In this document: piece after piece, positions 8,404 through 15,901 of the stretch | Numbering within the stretch: the stretch's first letter is position 1 | Layout of the letters: the number at the start of each line of letters is the position of its first letter | From: Novipirellula caenicola | GTDB lineage: Bacteria > Planctomycetota > Planctomycetia > Pirellulales > Pirellulaceae | Assembly (NCBI RefSeq): GCF_039545035.1 | Contig: NZ_BAABRO010000005.1 | Coordinates: 434,001 to 498,000, forward strand | Direction: 5' to 3' | DNA length: 64,000 nt | Program-made: the position numbers and the translations under genes | The notes under the pieces: model-generated | The model's input: the letters and a program-made list of their open reading frames with translations, nothing else | Databases searched by the model: none | Told to the model about the DNA's origin: nothing

Positions 8404-9456
8404 GTGAACACTAAAAAGACGATTCGCAATGGATTCACGCTGGTTGAATTATTGGTGGTTATCGCAATTATCGGTGTCTTGGTCGGATTGCTGCTTCCCG
8501 CCGTACAAGCGGCCCGTGAAGCGGCTCGCCGGATGCAGTGTTCCAACCATCTAAAACAGATTGGATTGGGGCTACACAATTATCACTCGACCTACCAAAG
8601 CCTTCCGCCGGGCTACATTCGCTATCCCAAGCCCACCGCCCATGCGGGACCGTCGTTCAATAACAACACACGATCGCAGTGGGCGTGGGGCGCATTTTTG
8701 CTGCCACAGCTCGAAGAGGGAGCGCTGTTTGATGAATTGCGGGTCGGCCAGATTCCGCTTTCCACCGCGCTGACCGCCGATGGCAGCATTCTTGACAAAA
8801 CCGAGGTCATCAAGAACTCGGTCGCGACGTTTGTTTGCCCCTCCGACGACGGTCCCATGGTGCACATTTCGAACCAACTGTATGCCCCCGGAGGTCCTTG
8901 GATTACCGCGGTAGCAAAGTCGAATTACTTGGGTGTTAACACGACGCGGCGATGGCACTCGGGCGGCCGATTGACCGGACCCGATCAAGGCGAATTCAGT
9001 CAATGGACCATTCCACCCGGTCCGACCACCGCTCCCAATGGAGTCTTTCTACGCGACAAAGCGATCAAATTCCGTGATGTTTTGGATGGTTTAAGTAACA
9101 CCATCGCGGTGTCCGAGCGAGTTTACAGCCAGGGCACTCCGACGCGTGTGATTGATTGCTACGCCGGTATCTTCGTGGGAACGGATTCCGGCAACGAGCA
9201 ATTGACGATCCGAAAAACCTTCGGCGGCTTTTCGGCACCCATCAATTCGATTTCAGGAACCGAGTGCCAATATGGTTTTTCCAGCCATCACCCCGGTGGG
9301 ATCATGACGCTGTTTGCGGATGGAAGTGTCCATTTCATCACCGACTCGATCGAACACATTCGATTCACGACCACCAACAATCGAGATGTCGACAGCGTGC
9401 TGGAAAAACTCGGGTCGCGTAACGATCGTCTTGTCATCGACGAAGACGCCTTCTAA
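8404..9456 (+). CDS. DUF1559 domain-containing pseudopilin-like protein
   Basis: About 350 residues. The N-terminus is a type IV prepilin/type II secretion pseudopilin signal: a short basic leader, then G-FTLVELLVVIAIIGVL with the cleavage Gly and Glu+5, running into the planctomycete DUF1559 stretch AVQAAREAARRMQCSN and LKQIGLGLHNYH. The C-terminus carries the H-x9-DG signature (HHPGG, then FADGSVHFI). Planctomycetes encode many paralogues; they are assumed to be surface or pseudopilus proteins of unknown role. The GTG start at 8404 has an AGAGG Shine-Dalgarno about 8 bp upstream. A small lipoprotein gene follows 63 bp after the stop, a common pairing. Confidence 0.92.
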   Translation: MNTKKTIRNGFTLVELLVVIAIIGVLVGLLLPAVQAAREAARRMQCSNHLKQIGLGLHNYHSTYQSLPPGYIRYPKPTAHAGPSFNNNTRSQWAWGAFLLPQLEEGALFDELRVGQIPLSTALTADGSILDKTEVIKNSVATFVCPSDDGPMVHISNQLYAPGGPWITAVAKSNYLGVNTTRRWHSGGRLTGPDQGEFSQWTIPPGPTTAPNGVFLRDKAIKFRDVLDGLSNTIAVSERVYSQGTPTRVIDCYAGIFVGTDSGNEQLTIRKTFGGFSAPINSISGTECQYGFSSHHPGGIMTLFADGSVHFITDSIEHIRFTTTNNRDVDSVLEKLGSRNDRLVIDEDAF

Positions 9457-9519
9457 ATCGGCCGGGCGACCATGGTTTGTATTGATAAGTTTTCAAACGT
9501 TGCAGTGGATCAAGAGTTG

Positions 9520-9933
9520 ATGAAAAATCGAAATTGGAATGGGTTATGGATTGGATGCTTGTCCGCTTTGTTGGTCGGATGCGGCGGTGGACCTGAGCTA
9601 AGTGACGTCGAGGGAGTGGTCACGGTCAACGGGAAACCGGCTGCGAACGTGGAAATCACTTTTCAACCCACCAGTGGCGGACGCGCTTCGGTCGGGATGA
9701 CCGACGAAGCGGGTGAGTATGAATTGATCTACAGTCCGTCGGCAACCGGAGCGATCCCGGGGCCTCACACCGTCACGATCGCTGCGGTCGAGGGAGTGCT
9801 GGCGCCGGAGGACACTTCGACTGGATCAGAAATGTTAGAAGGGCCTGATAGCGGCGTCAGCGAGTTTGCTGGGGTGCAAAAGAGCGTTACGGTCGAGTCG
9901 GGCAGCAATACCATCGACGTCAGCTTTCCTTGA
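9520..9933 (+). CDS. Small lipoprotein with a transthyretin-like/carboxypeptidase-regulatory fold
   Basis: About 137 residues from ATG 9520. A short basic N-terminus and hydrophobic core end in a lipobox LLVGC, so it should be a lipid-anchored envelope protein. The mature part begins with a DVEGVVTVNGKPAANVEITF pattern and continues TDEAGEYELIY, IPGPHTVTI and a final NTIDVSF strand. This is the beta-sandwich found in planctomycete proteins encoded next to DUF1559 genes. The frame is open to 9472, but the lipoprotein signal fixes the start. It is probably cotranscribed with the DUF1559 gene and may be its envelope partner; this is inference from repeated neighbourhood only. Confidence 0.8.
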   Translation: MKNRNWNGLWIGCLSALLVGCGGGPELSDVEGVVTVNGKPAANVEITFQPTSGGRASVGMTDEAGEYELIYSPSATGAIPGPHTVTIAAVEGVLAPEDTSTGSEMLEGPDSGVSEFAGVQKSVTVESGSNTIDVSFP

Positions 9934-10010
9934 GTCGACGTGAAACTCGCGTACATGCCAATCGCCAGCCATTAGGCCCCAACCACAACTAGCTTGCTGC
10001 CGAGGGCGGA

Positions 10011-11192
10011 TCACTCGGTGCCGGGGCCGCCGAGCAGCGGTTCGCCTGGAGCTCGAATTTCAGTGTTGGGCAAACCCTCTGGATGTTCTTGTTTGATGAT
10101 CCGGATGGCCTCCATCGCGACGGACAAATGATGTTTCTTTGTCTCGTTGTAAAACGCGACCGCTTCACCGGGTAGTTTTGGCTTTCCGTGCAGCGGTTTG
10201 TCCGACACGCACAGCAGCGTGGCGTGGGGAATCCGATAGCGAAACCCATTCGCGGCGACGGTTGCCGATTCCATGTCGACCGCAATACTGCGGCTGACCC
10301 GCAAATGTTCTTTGGTCCTCCGCAGCATCAATTCCCAGTTTCGGTCAGCGGTCGTATAGACCGCCCCAATTCGATAACGCAGTCCTCGTTGATCCAGTAC
10401 TTGGGCGAGTGCGCGATTGAGCAGAAAACTGGGAATGATTGGCACCGATGGAGGCAACAATTCATCGAGCAAGTAGTCGGCCCGCATGTAGCCTGTTGCC
10501 AAAACAAAGTCACCGATCTCTTGGTGGTTACGCACTCCGGCGCAGTGCCCCACCATCAACATCGCGTCGGGTCGAAGTACCGCCAAGTGGTCGGTCAGGT
10601 TCTTGGCGTTCGATGGCCCGACACCAATATTGACGATGCTGATACCTTGATTGCCGACATCACGATGATGCAACGCAGGCATCTGCACATTGGCTCGTGA
10701 GGATCCAACGCAATAGGGAAACTGCTCGACGAACGCATCCATGTGCATCTGGTAGTTCGTCAACAAGACAAAACGCTGGAAATCCTCTGCCCGGGTCCCG
10801 GTGTAGTGTTCCAGACGTTCGATTGACAATTCACAACGCTCGGGTCCAAACAGGAACACTTTTTTGGCGGTCAGATCGAATTCCGATTCGTCAATCATCT
10901 CCAATAGTGTTGGCGAGTTAAGATCGACACGCGGCCGAGACTGGGTGATCGTGATCTCGGCTCCGAGCCGGGCTAATTTGAGCAGTTCTCGGCGGAGGTA
11001 CCAACGCAGCGCACTGGGACGCGCAATTTTGCCCGACAATTCGGGATTGTGTTTGGACCAATGTCGAACCACATTGACTTTGGAATAAAACCCATTGTCG
11101 TACGTCGCTTCCATCCGCTCGCACGCCAAGTCGATTTGGCAACGCAATTCGTCTGCAGAAAGAGTCGGATCAATTTTAAATGGTTCACTCAT
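10011..11192 (-). CDS. amn: AMP nucleosidase
   Basis: A 393-residue cytoplasmic enzyme that hydrolyses AMP to adenine and ribose 5-phosphate, used in purine salvage and adenylate balance. The C-terminal nucleoside-phosphorylase-fold domain is clear: QMPALHHRD, then SIVNIGVGPSNAKNLTDHLA, VLRPDAMLMVGHCAGVRN, GDFVLATGYMRAD, AVDMESATVAANG (the Glu-containing base/ribose segment) and LCVSDKPLHGKPK. The N-terminal 150 residues correspond to the AMN-specific regulatory domain, with YDNGFYSKVNVVRHW. It is shorter than the E. coli enzyme of about 484 residues. It stands alone, convergent with the lipoprotein gene across a 77-bp gap. Confidence 0.93.
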   Translation of the reverse strand: MSEPFKIDPTLSADELRCQIDLACERMEATYDNGFYSKVNVVRHWSKHNPELSGKIARPSALRWYLRRELLKLARLGAEITITQSRPRVDLNSPTLLEMIDESEFDLTAKKVFLFGPERCELSIERLEHYTGTRAEDFQRFVLLTNYQMHMDAFVEQFPYCVGSSRANVQMPALHHRDVGNQGISIVNIGVGPSNAKNLTDHLAVLRPDAMLMVGHCAGVRNHQEIGDFVLATGYMRADYLLDELLPPSVPIIPSFLLNRALAQVLDQRGLRYRIGAVYTTADRNWELMLRRTKEHLRVSRSIAVDMESATVAANGFRYRIPHATLLCVSDKPLHGKPKLPGEAVAFYNETKKHHLSVAMEAIRIIKQEHPEGLPNTEIRAPGEPLLGGPGTE

Positions 11193-11276
11193 ACACCCCA
11201 GTTTGATGGATCGCCGTGCAAAGCAAAAGCCCTTCGCAGTTAAGCCACCGGGACGAATAAAATTTCCTGGGGACCA

Positions 11277-11391
11277 ACTTTGGTACTAGCCGGGTGGTTT
11301 TCGTAGCGGCGCGGTGCGAGCCGCCCGGTCAAGATCGAACGTTTTACTCGCTGCAACCGGACGGGGCCCCACGCCGCACCGCTACCAAAGT
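11277..11391. repeat. Small palindromic intergenic element, about 115 bp
   Basis: Perfect 9-bp outer arms (ACTTTGGTA at 11277-11285 and TACCAAAGT at 11383-11391) enclose a second imperfect pair built on GTAGCGGYGCGG / CCGCACCGCTAC. The whole folds into a long hairpin. It contains no gene and sits between the AMP nucleosidase promoter side and the NYN-LOTUS remnant. Its architecture resembles a REP or MITE-like element. Confidence 0.5.
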
Positions 11392-11439
11392 CAATGACAT
11401 TGACCGATAGGTTCTGGCGCTACAGGTACTCAAGCACGC

Positions 11440-11825
11440 TCAGCTCTTGTTTTGCCGTAATTGCACCCGGGGATGGCCAGGTTGTCTGCGATTTTCGACT
11501 TTGAATAGATCGATCGCCGCGAACAAGTCAATGTGTTTTGCATAACCGAGATCGCGATGATTGAACTCTCCCTGTCCGGAAAGATGAGAACCGACTTGCC
11601 CGAGTGAGGCCCAACCGCCCTCTCCAGTTTTCTCCTTTACCGCCGTTCGTAGCAGGTTGATCAGTGTAGTGTTCTTTTTCATCGTGGTGCCAGGAGTTCG
11701 CGTCGGCGTCTGCTTTGTCTGGGTCTGCTTGGACTGAGTCTGCTTCGGTTTGGTGGTGTCGTTCTTGTCCAAGTAGACATGTCCATCGCGTCGATCAATA
11801 GCGGCATATCGGTCACGTTTTTTCC
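11440..11825 (-). pseudogene. Remnant of a NYN-OST-HTH/LOTUS protein (internal deletion and frameshift)
   Basis: The C-terminal 75 codons (LINLLRTAVKEK, GWASLGQVGSHL, FNHRDLGYAKHIDLF, FKVE) are a good OST-HTH/LOTUS RNA-binding winged helix. Upstream, in a different frame at about 11825-11778, I read GKNVTDMPLLIDAMD, which matches the NYN ribonuclease-fold motif GKNATDxxLxIDAMD. Everything before that motif, and the DSDF half of NYN after it, is missing. The join is bridged by a low-complexity linker rich in K, Q and T (QSKQTQTKQTPT). A 143-codon frame runs 11440-11871, but its first part is the frame-shifted NYN trace. LOTUS-only expression from an ATG near residue 64 of that frame is possible. 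Confidence 0.65.
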
Positions 11826-11871
11826 TCGGACTCAACCATTTGTTTGATCGACACTCGACCGCAGCCGCCAC

Positions 11872-12265
11872 CGCCCGACGGGACCCCGGCTCGGGATCGT
11901 CCGGCCGTATTTGCGAATTGTTCTCGGTTAGGAATGACAGTTAGAAAAGCGTCTGCCACGGCACCGGATGGGGTACGCGGAAGGGGCGCAGTGGCCTGTT
12001 CAGAGATCGTAAATCGGTGGGTCGGTGATAGACGCCGATACCGCGAGGGCTCGCAGACAATGAAGTGAACGAAAGAGCCATGGCGTGCAGTGCACATCCA
12101 GATTGACAATATTTCCAATCGACCGAACTGTGCGCAGTTTCTTGATGCGATAACGCATTGATCCTATTTTCGCGGCCGAATTGAAACTAAAACATGAGGC
12201 TGTCGGTTTCCGTTTCAATTTCTAGCGCGATTTCCAGCATCAGTGACCATCGAGGCACTCGTAGG
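11872..12265. other. Intergenic stretch before the S9 peptidase gene
   Basis: No gene supported. An open frame of about 100 codons on the minus strand (11813-12118) has no family character. The stretch holds the second copy of the 15-base TTGACA-containing string (12099-12113), listed separately. Confidence 0.5.
12099..12128 (+). promoter_or_regulatory. Possible promoter of the S9 peptidase gene
   Basis: TTGACA at 12103-12108 lies inside a 15-base string identical to that at 669-683. A -10 of consensus quality is not obvious at 17 bp (AACTGT). The site is about 160 bp before ATG 12266. Confidence 0.25.
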
Positions 12266-14617
12266 ATGAATGTGATTTCACAGCACACGACAAAGCGATG
12301 TCTTTGTATTGCGGGTCGTATACTTGCAACACTCTTGGCCGTTAGCATGTTCGCGGCCAGCGGGCAACAGAGTGCCCGTTCACAATCGCCAGCTTCGCTC
12401 TCACCCGATCATCCCACAGGTAAACCAAACGTCGAGATGTCTACATTATCACTGGATCGAATCTTTGGCTCGGATGAGTTATCAGCGGACCACCTGCCCG
12501 ATCTCGTTTGGAGCAAACGGTCCGACACCTACTTCACGCTTGAGAAATCATCGGAGGTCGAAGGGGGCGTCGATGTGGTTCAAGTCGACACGGCCCATGG
12601 CACAAAACAAACGGTTGTGCCCGCGAAGGCTTTGATTCCAAGCGATCGTGAAGCCCCTCTTGCGATCGATGGTTTTCAGTTTTCCAGCGATGAATCGAAG
12701 CTGTTGATCTTTACCAATAGCAAGCGGGTGTGGCGGCGGAATACGCGAGGCGATTATTGGGTGTTTGATGTCGCAACCCAGAAACTGAAGCAACTCGGTG
12801 GGGACGCAGCACCCTCGACGTTGATGTTCGCGAAATTTTCTCCCGAGAATCTTCGCGTTTCCTACGTTTGCAATAACAACCTGTATGTTCAGGACATAGA
12901 CAGTCTGCAAATCGCGCAACTGACCGACGACGGATCCGCCGAGACGATCAATGGCACCTCGGATTGGGTCAACGAAGAAGAATTGGCGATCCGCGATGCT
13001 TACCGCTGGAGTCCTGATGGGACAGCGATTGCGTTTTGGCAATTCGACACCACGGGTGTCGGACGGTTTCATTTGATCGATAACACTCGCGGCATCTACC
13101 CACAAATCACCACGTTTCCGTATCCCAAAGTCGGCGAGAAAAATTCGGCCACACGATTGGGAGTCGTTCGCATTGACAGCGGAAACATCACTTGGCTTGA
13201 TGTGCCTGGGGACGCTCGCGAACACTATCTGCCGCAAATGGAATGGACGCCCGCGGGTGACCAGATTTTGCTGCAGCAGATGAATCGCCTGCAAAACACC
13301 AATCGTGTGATGCTCGCCAATCCCGAAAATGGCAAGACACAAACCGTCTTTACCGACACGGACGAAACCTGGTTAGAAAACGAAAACCCGGTGCGGTGGA
13401 TCGACGACGGCAACGCATTTGTCTGGCTCAGCGAACGCGATGGATGGCGACATGCTTATCGCGTCAGCCGTGATGGAACACAAGTAACCAAGATCACCGC
13501 CGGCGATTACGACGTGCTCGAAATCGAGGCGATCGATGCAAAAGCGGGTTGGCTTTACTTCGCGGCCTCGCCTGATAACCCGACCCAGCGTTATCTGTAC
13601 CGAGTCAAGTTGGATGGTTCGGATCTGACGCAATTGTCGCCACAAGATCAACAAGGGTGGCACACCTACGCGATCTCTGATGATGGTCAATGGGCCGTGC
13701 ATACCTATTCGACATTCAACACGCCGCCGGTGGTCAAGCTGATTCGGCTCGACGACCACAGCGTGGTTCGCGTGCTGAGCGACAATGCCAAACTGCGAGA
13801 GCGACTCGCTGAACTGAACACCCCGACATCGGAGTTCTTTCGTGTCGATATCGGCGACGGGCTGCAGTTGGATGCATGGTGTCTGAAGCCGCCACAATTG
13901 GATGAAACCAAAAAGTACCCACTGTTGGTTCACGTCTACGGCGAACCGCACGGTCAAACCGTCAAAGATGTGTGGCAAGGGGCACGTGGTCTTTGGCACG
14001 CGATGTTGGCACAGCAAGGCTATGTCGTTGTCAGTATCGACAATCGCGGAACCCGATCGCCACGCGGTCGCGAATGGCGAAAATGCATCTATCGAAAGAT
14101 CGGCGTGATTGCGCCGGAGGAGCAGGCCGCGGCGGTACGAGCGTTGTTGGCCAAGTGGAGTTATTTGGATCCCAAGCGTGTCGGAGTATGGGGCTGGAGC
14201 GGCGGAGGAAGCATGAGTCTGAATGCGATTTTCCGTTATCCCGATCTGTACAGCACCGCCATCGCGGTCGCCCCCAATGCGAATCAATTGCTTTATGATT
14301 CCATCTATCAAGAGCGATACATGGGGTTACCTGATGACAATGCCGAGAACTACCGGCTCGGTTCGCCGCTGACCTATGCAAGTCAGCTGGAAGGGAACTT
14401 GTTGATCGTCCATGGGACCGGAGATGACAACGGCCACTATCAAGGAACCGAGTATTTGATCAACGAATTGATCGCCAATAACAAGCAGTTTTCGGTGATG
14501 CCCTATCCTGGACGCTCTCACGCGATCAACGAGGGAACGAATACGGTTCGGCATTTCTACTCGGTCCTGACCCACTACTTCAACGAACACCTCGCTGCTG
14601 CTGGCTCGGACGATTAG
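12266..14617 (+). CDS. S9 family peptidase, dipeptidyl-peptidase IV-like, exported
   Basis: About 783 residues from ATG 12266, preceded by GTAGG. A signal peptide (RILATLLAVSMFAASG) precedes an eight-bladed propeller of the DPPIV N-terminal family (SPDGTAIAFWQFD, PQMEWTPAGDQILLQQMNR, WLSERDGWRHAY). The C-terminal alpha/beta hydrolase domain has the nucleophile Ser645 in VWGWSGGGS, the Asp in HGTGDDNGHYQGT and the His in PGRSHAINEG, all in the order expected for S9B. VYGEPHGQTV and VVSIDNRGTRSPRG are family strands. The frame is open 24 codons further up (12194), but that extension would displace the signal peptide. It should cut dipeptides from oligopeptides in the periplasm. It is convergent with the WD40 gene, with no operon partner. 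Confidence 0.92.
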   Translation: MNVISQHTTKRCLCIAGRILATLLAVSMFAASGQQSARSQSPASLSPDHPTGKPNVEMSTLSLDRIFGSDELSADHLPDLVWSKRSDTYFTLEKSSEVEGGVDVVQVDTAHGTKQTVVPAKALIPSDREAPLAIDGFQFSSDESKLLIFTNSKRVWRRNTRGDYWVFDVATQKLKQLGGDAAPSTLMFAKFSPENLRVSYVCNNNLYVQDIDSLQIAQLTDDGSAETINGTSDWVNEEELAIRDAYRWSPDGTAIAFWQFDTTGVGRFHLIDNTRGIYPQITTFPYPKVGEKNSATRLGVVRIDSGNITWLDVPGDAREHYLPQMEWTPAGDQILLQQMNRLQNTNRVMLANPENGKTQTVFTDTDETWLENENPVRWIDDGNAFVWLSERDGWRHAYRVSRDGTQVTKITAGDYDVLEIEAIDAKAGWLYFAASPDNPTQRYLYRVKLDGSDLTQLSPQDQQGWHTYAISDDGQWAVHTYSTFNTPPVVKLIRLDDHSVVRVLSDNAKLRERLAELNTPTSEFFRVDIGDGLQLDAWCLKPPQLDETKKYPLLVHVYGEPHGQTVKDVWQGARGLWHAMLAQQGYVVVSIDNRGTRSPRGREWRKCIYRKIGVIAPEEQAAAVRALLAKWSYLDPKRVGVWGWSGGGSMSLNAIFRYPDLYSTAIAVAPNANQLLYDSIYQERYMGLPDDNAENYRLGSPLTYASQLEGNLLIVHGTGDDNGHYQGTEYLINELIANNKQFSVMPYPGRSHAINEGTNTVRHFYSVLTHYFNEHLAAAGSDD

Positions 14618-14642
14618 AGGTCACGCCGCTCCACAATCCGCT

Positions 14643-14671
14643 CGTCGTTGATGGCAAAGCGATCAACGACG
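14643..14671. terminator. Perfect 10-bp hairpin between convergent genes
   Basis: CGTCGTTGAT (14643-14652) and ATCAACGACG (14662-14671) form a perfect stem with a 9-nt loop in the 45-bp gap between the S9 peptidase stop and the WD40 stop. The right arm covers the WD40 stop codon. There is no T-run, so a bidirectional terminator or 3'-end stabiliser is inferred from position only. Confidence 0.4.
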
Positions 14672-15901
14672 TTGGGGCAGCCGGAAGACTTCGACGAGCT
14701 TTCCGATCGGGCCGCCTATGGCTGCGAAGTGGATGCCGTCGGGTGAGAAGGCGACGTACTTGACATAGCCACTGTCGCCCATTGTGAACTCTTGTAACAT
14801 CGCTCCTGTTTCGGCATCCCACAGCTTGATGTTTTCACGGCCACCGCTAATCAGACGGTTGCCATCGGGTGAAAACGCGGCGGACCACAAGGTTTCATTT
14901 CCTTTCCCGGTGGCCGACTGCGCGCCGGTCTGAGGTTGGAAGTAATGAATGTCGTAAATGCGACCGGTCGCGATCAAGCTGCCATCGGGCGAGACCGCAG
15001 CGAATTGGCCACTGCCACGCGAAAGCGACATCTGCTGAAGGATGTTGGCAGTGGCAATGTCGATCACTGCCGCAACGCGGCCGTCGCTCACCATGGCATG
15101 GCCGCCATGACGACTGAAGCGGGCTGCGGCACCCGAGTTAAACGCGAAGTCGCTGTATCGTGCCAACACTTTGCCCGTATCCAACTGCCAAAGACAAGCG
15201 ACCGATGGTGCATGAATCGTCAGGACGTGTTGATTGTCGGGCGACACGACGATCGATTTGATCTCGCCTTGGTAGATCGAAAACTGTTTCTCAGGGGTCA
15301 ATTGGCCGTCGTCCCCAAACTGCCATACCAAGACGTTGCCATCGTGTGATCCCGCCATCAGACGTTTTCCATCAGGCGTCAATGTCAAACTCGATCGCAT
15401 TCCACTGTCGATCTCGTATTCCGTTTTGGTCGACGCATTGATGTCCATCACGACAATGTTGTTACTGCCCAACGTGACCAAATACGCTCCGTCACTGGAA
15501 AAGGCCAACCCCTTGTAGCCCCAACGGTCTGAACGAAATTGGCGAATCGAACCCGAGGCGGACGGTGTCTCGACTTCGATTGTGGCCATCGTCGGGCTCG
15601 TTGGTGCCGAGGGCTGCGATGATGCGTTTTCCGTTAGAAATGGTTTGACCTGCGTTTCGTACTTTGGCATTGCGGCAAGGTACGCGAGATCCTTGATGCT
15701 CAATCGCTGCAGCGGAACCGCACTGACGGTGCCATCGGATTTTTCCAGATAGGCTTTTCCTTGGCGAACTGTTACCAATTCGGCTTCGACATGCGATTTG
15801 CCAGTGCGGTCGGTCCACGTTCGTCCAAGCACCGTCGGGCAAACGGCAAACGCGAGCAAGATGGTAAGGGAAACGATACGGATCATTCGGGCGACCGTCA
15901 T
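14663..15901 (-). CDS. Exported SHD1-WD40 repeat protein
   Basis: A 412-residue protein with a signal peptide (IVSLTILLAFAVCPTVLG). Next comes an SHD1 (SLA1 homology domain 1) module around residues 27-75 (RTWTDRTGKSHVEAEL, KAYLEKSDGTVSAVPL, LSIKDLAYL), then a linker and WD40-type repeats to the end (FSSDGAYLVTLGSN, LTPDGKRLMAGSHDGNVLVW, VSPDNQHVLTIH, FSPDGNRLISGGRENIKLWD, FSPDGIHFAAIGG). SHD1 fused to other domains is a planctomycete speciality. Its start codon overlaps the stop of the protease gene (ATGA), so the two are translationally coupled, and a scaffold or substrate-recruiting role for the protease is plausible. Confidence 0.85.
   Translation of the reverse strand: MTVARMIRIVSLTILLAFAVCPTVLGRTWTDRTGKSHVEAELVTVRQGKAYLEKSDGTVSAVPLQRLSIKDLAYLAAMPKYETQVKPFLTENASSQPSAPTSPTMATIEVETPSASGSIRQFRSDRWGYKGLAFSSDGAYLVTLGSNNIVVMDINASTKTEYEIDSGMRSSLTLTPDGKRLMAGSHDGNVLVWQFGDDGQLTPEKQFSIYQGEIKSIVVSPDNQHVLTIHAPSVACLWQLDTGKVLARYSDFAFNSGAAARFSRHGGHAMVSDGRVAAVIDIATANILQQMSLSRGSGQFAAVSPDGSLIATGRIYDIHYFQPQTGAQSATGKGNETLWSAAFSPDGNRLISGGRENIKLWDAETGAMLQEFTMGDSGYVKYVAFSPDGIHFAAIGGPIGKLVEVFRLPQRR

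Noticed and set aside
13373-14311. 312-codon minus-strand frame opposite the S9 peptidase
   Set aside because: Antisense shadow of the catalytic and propeller domains of a complete peptidase.
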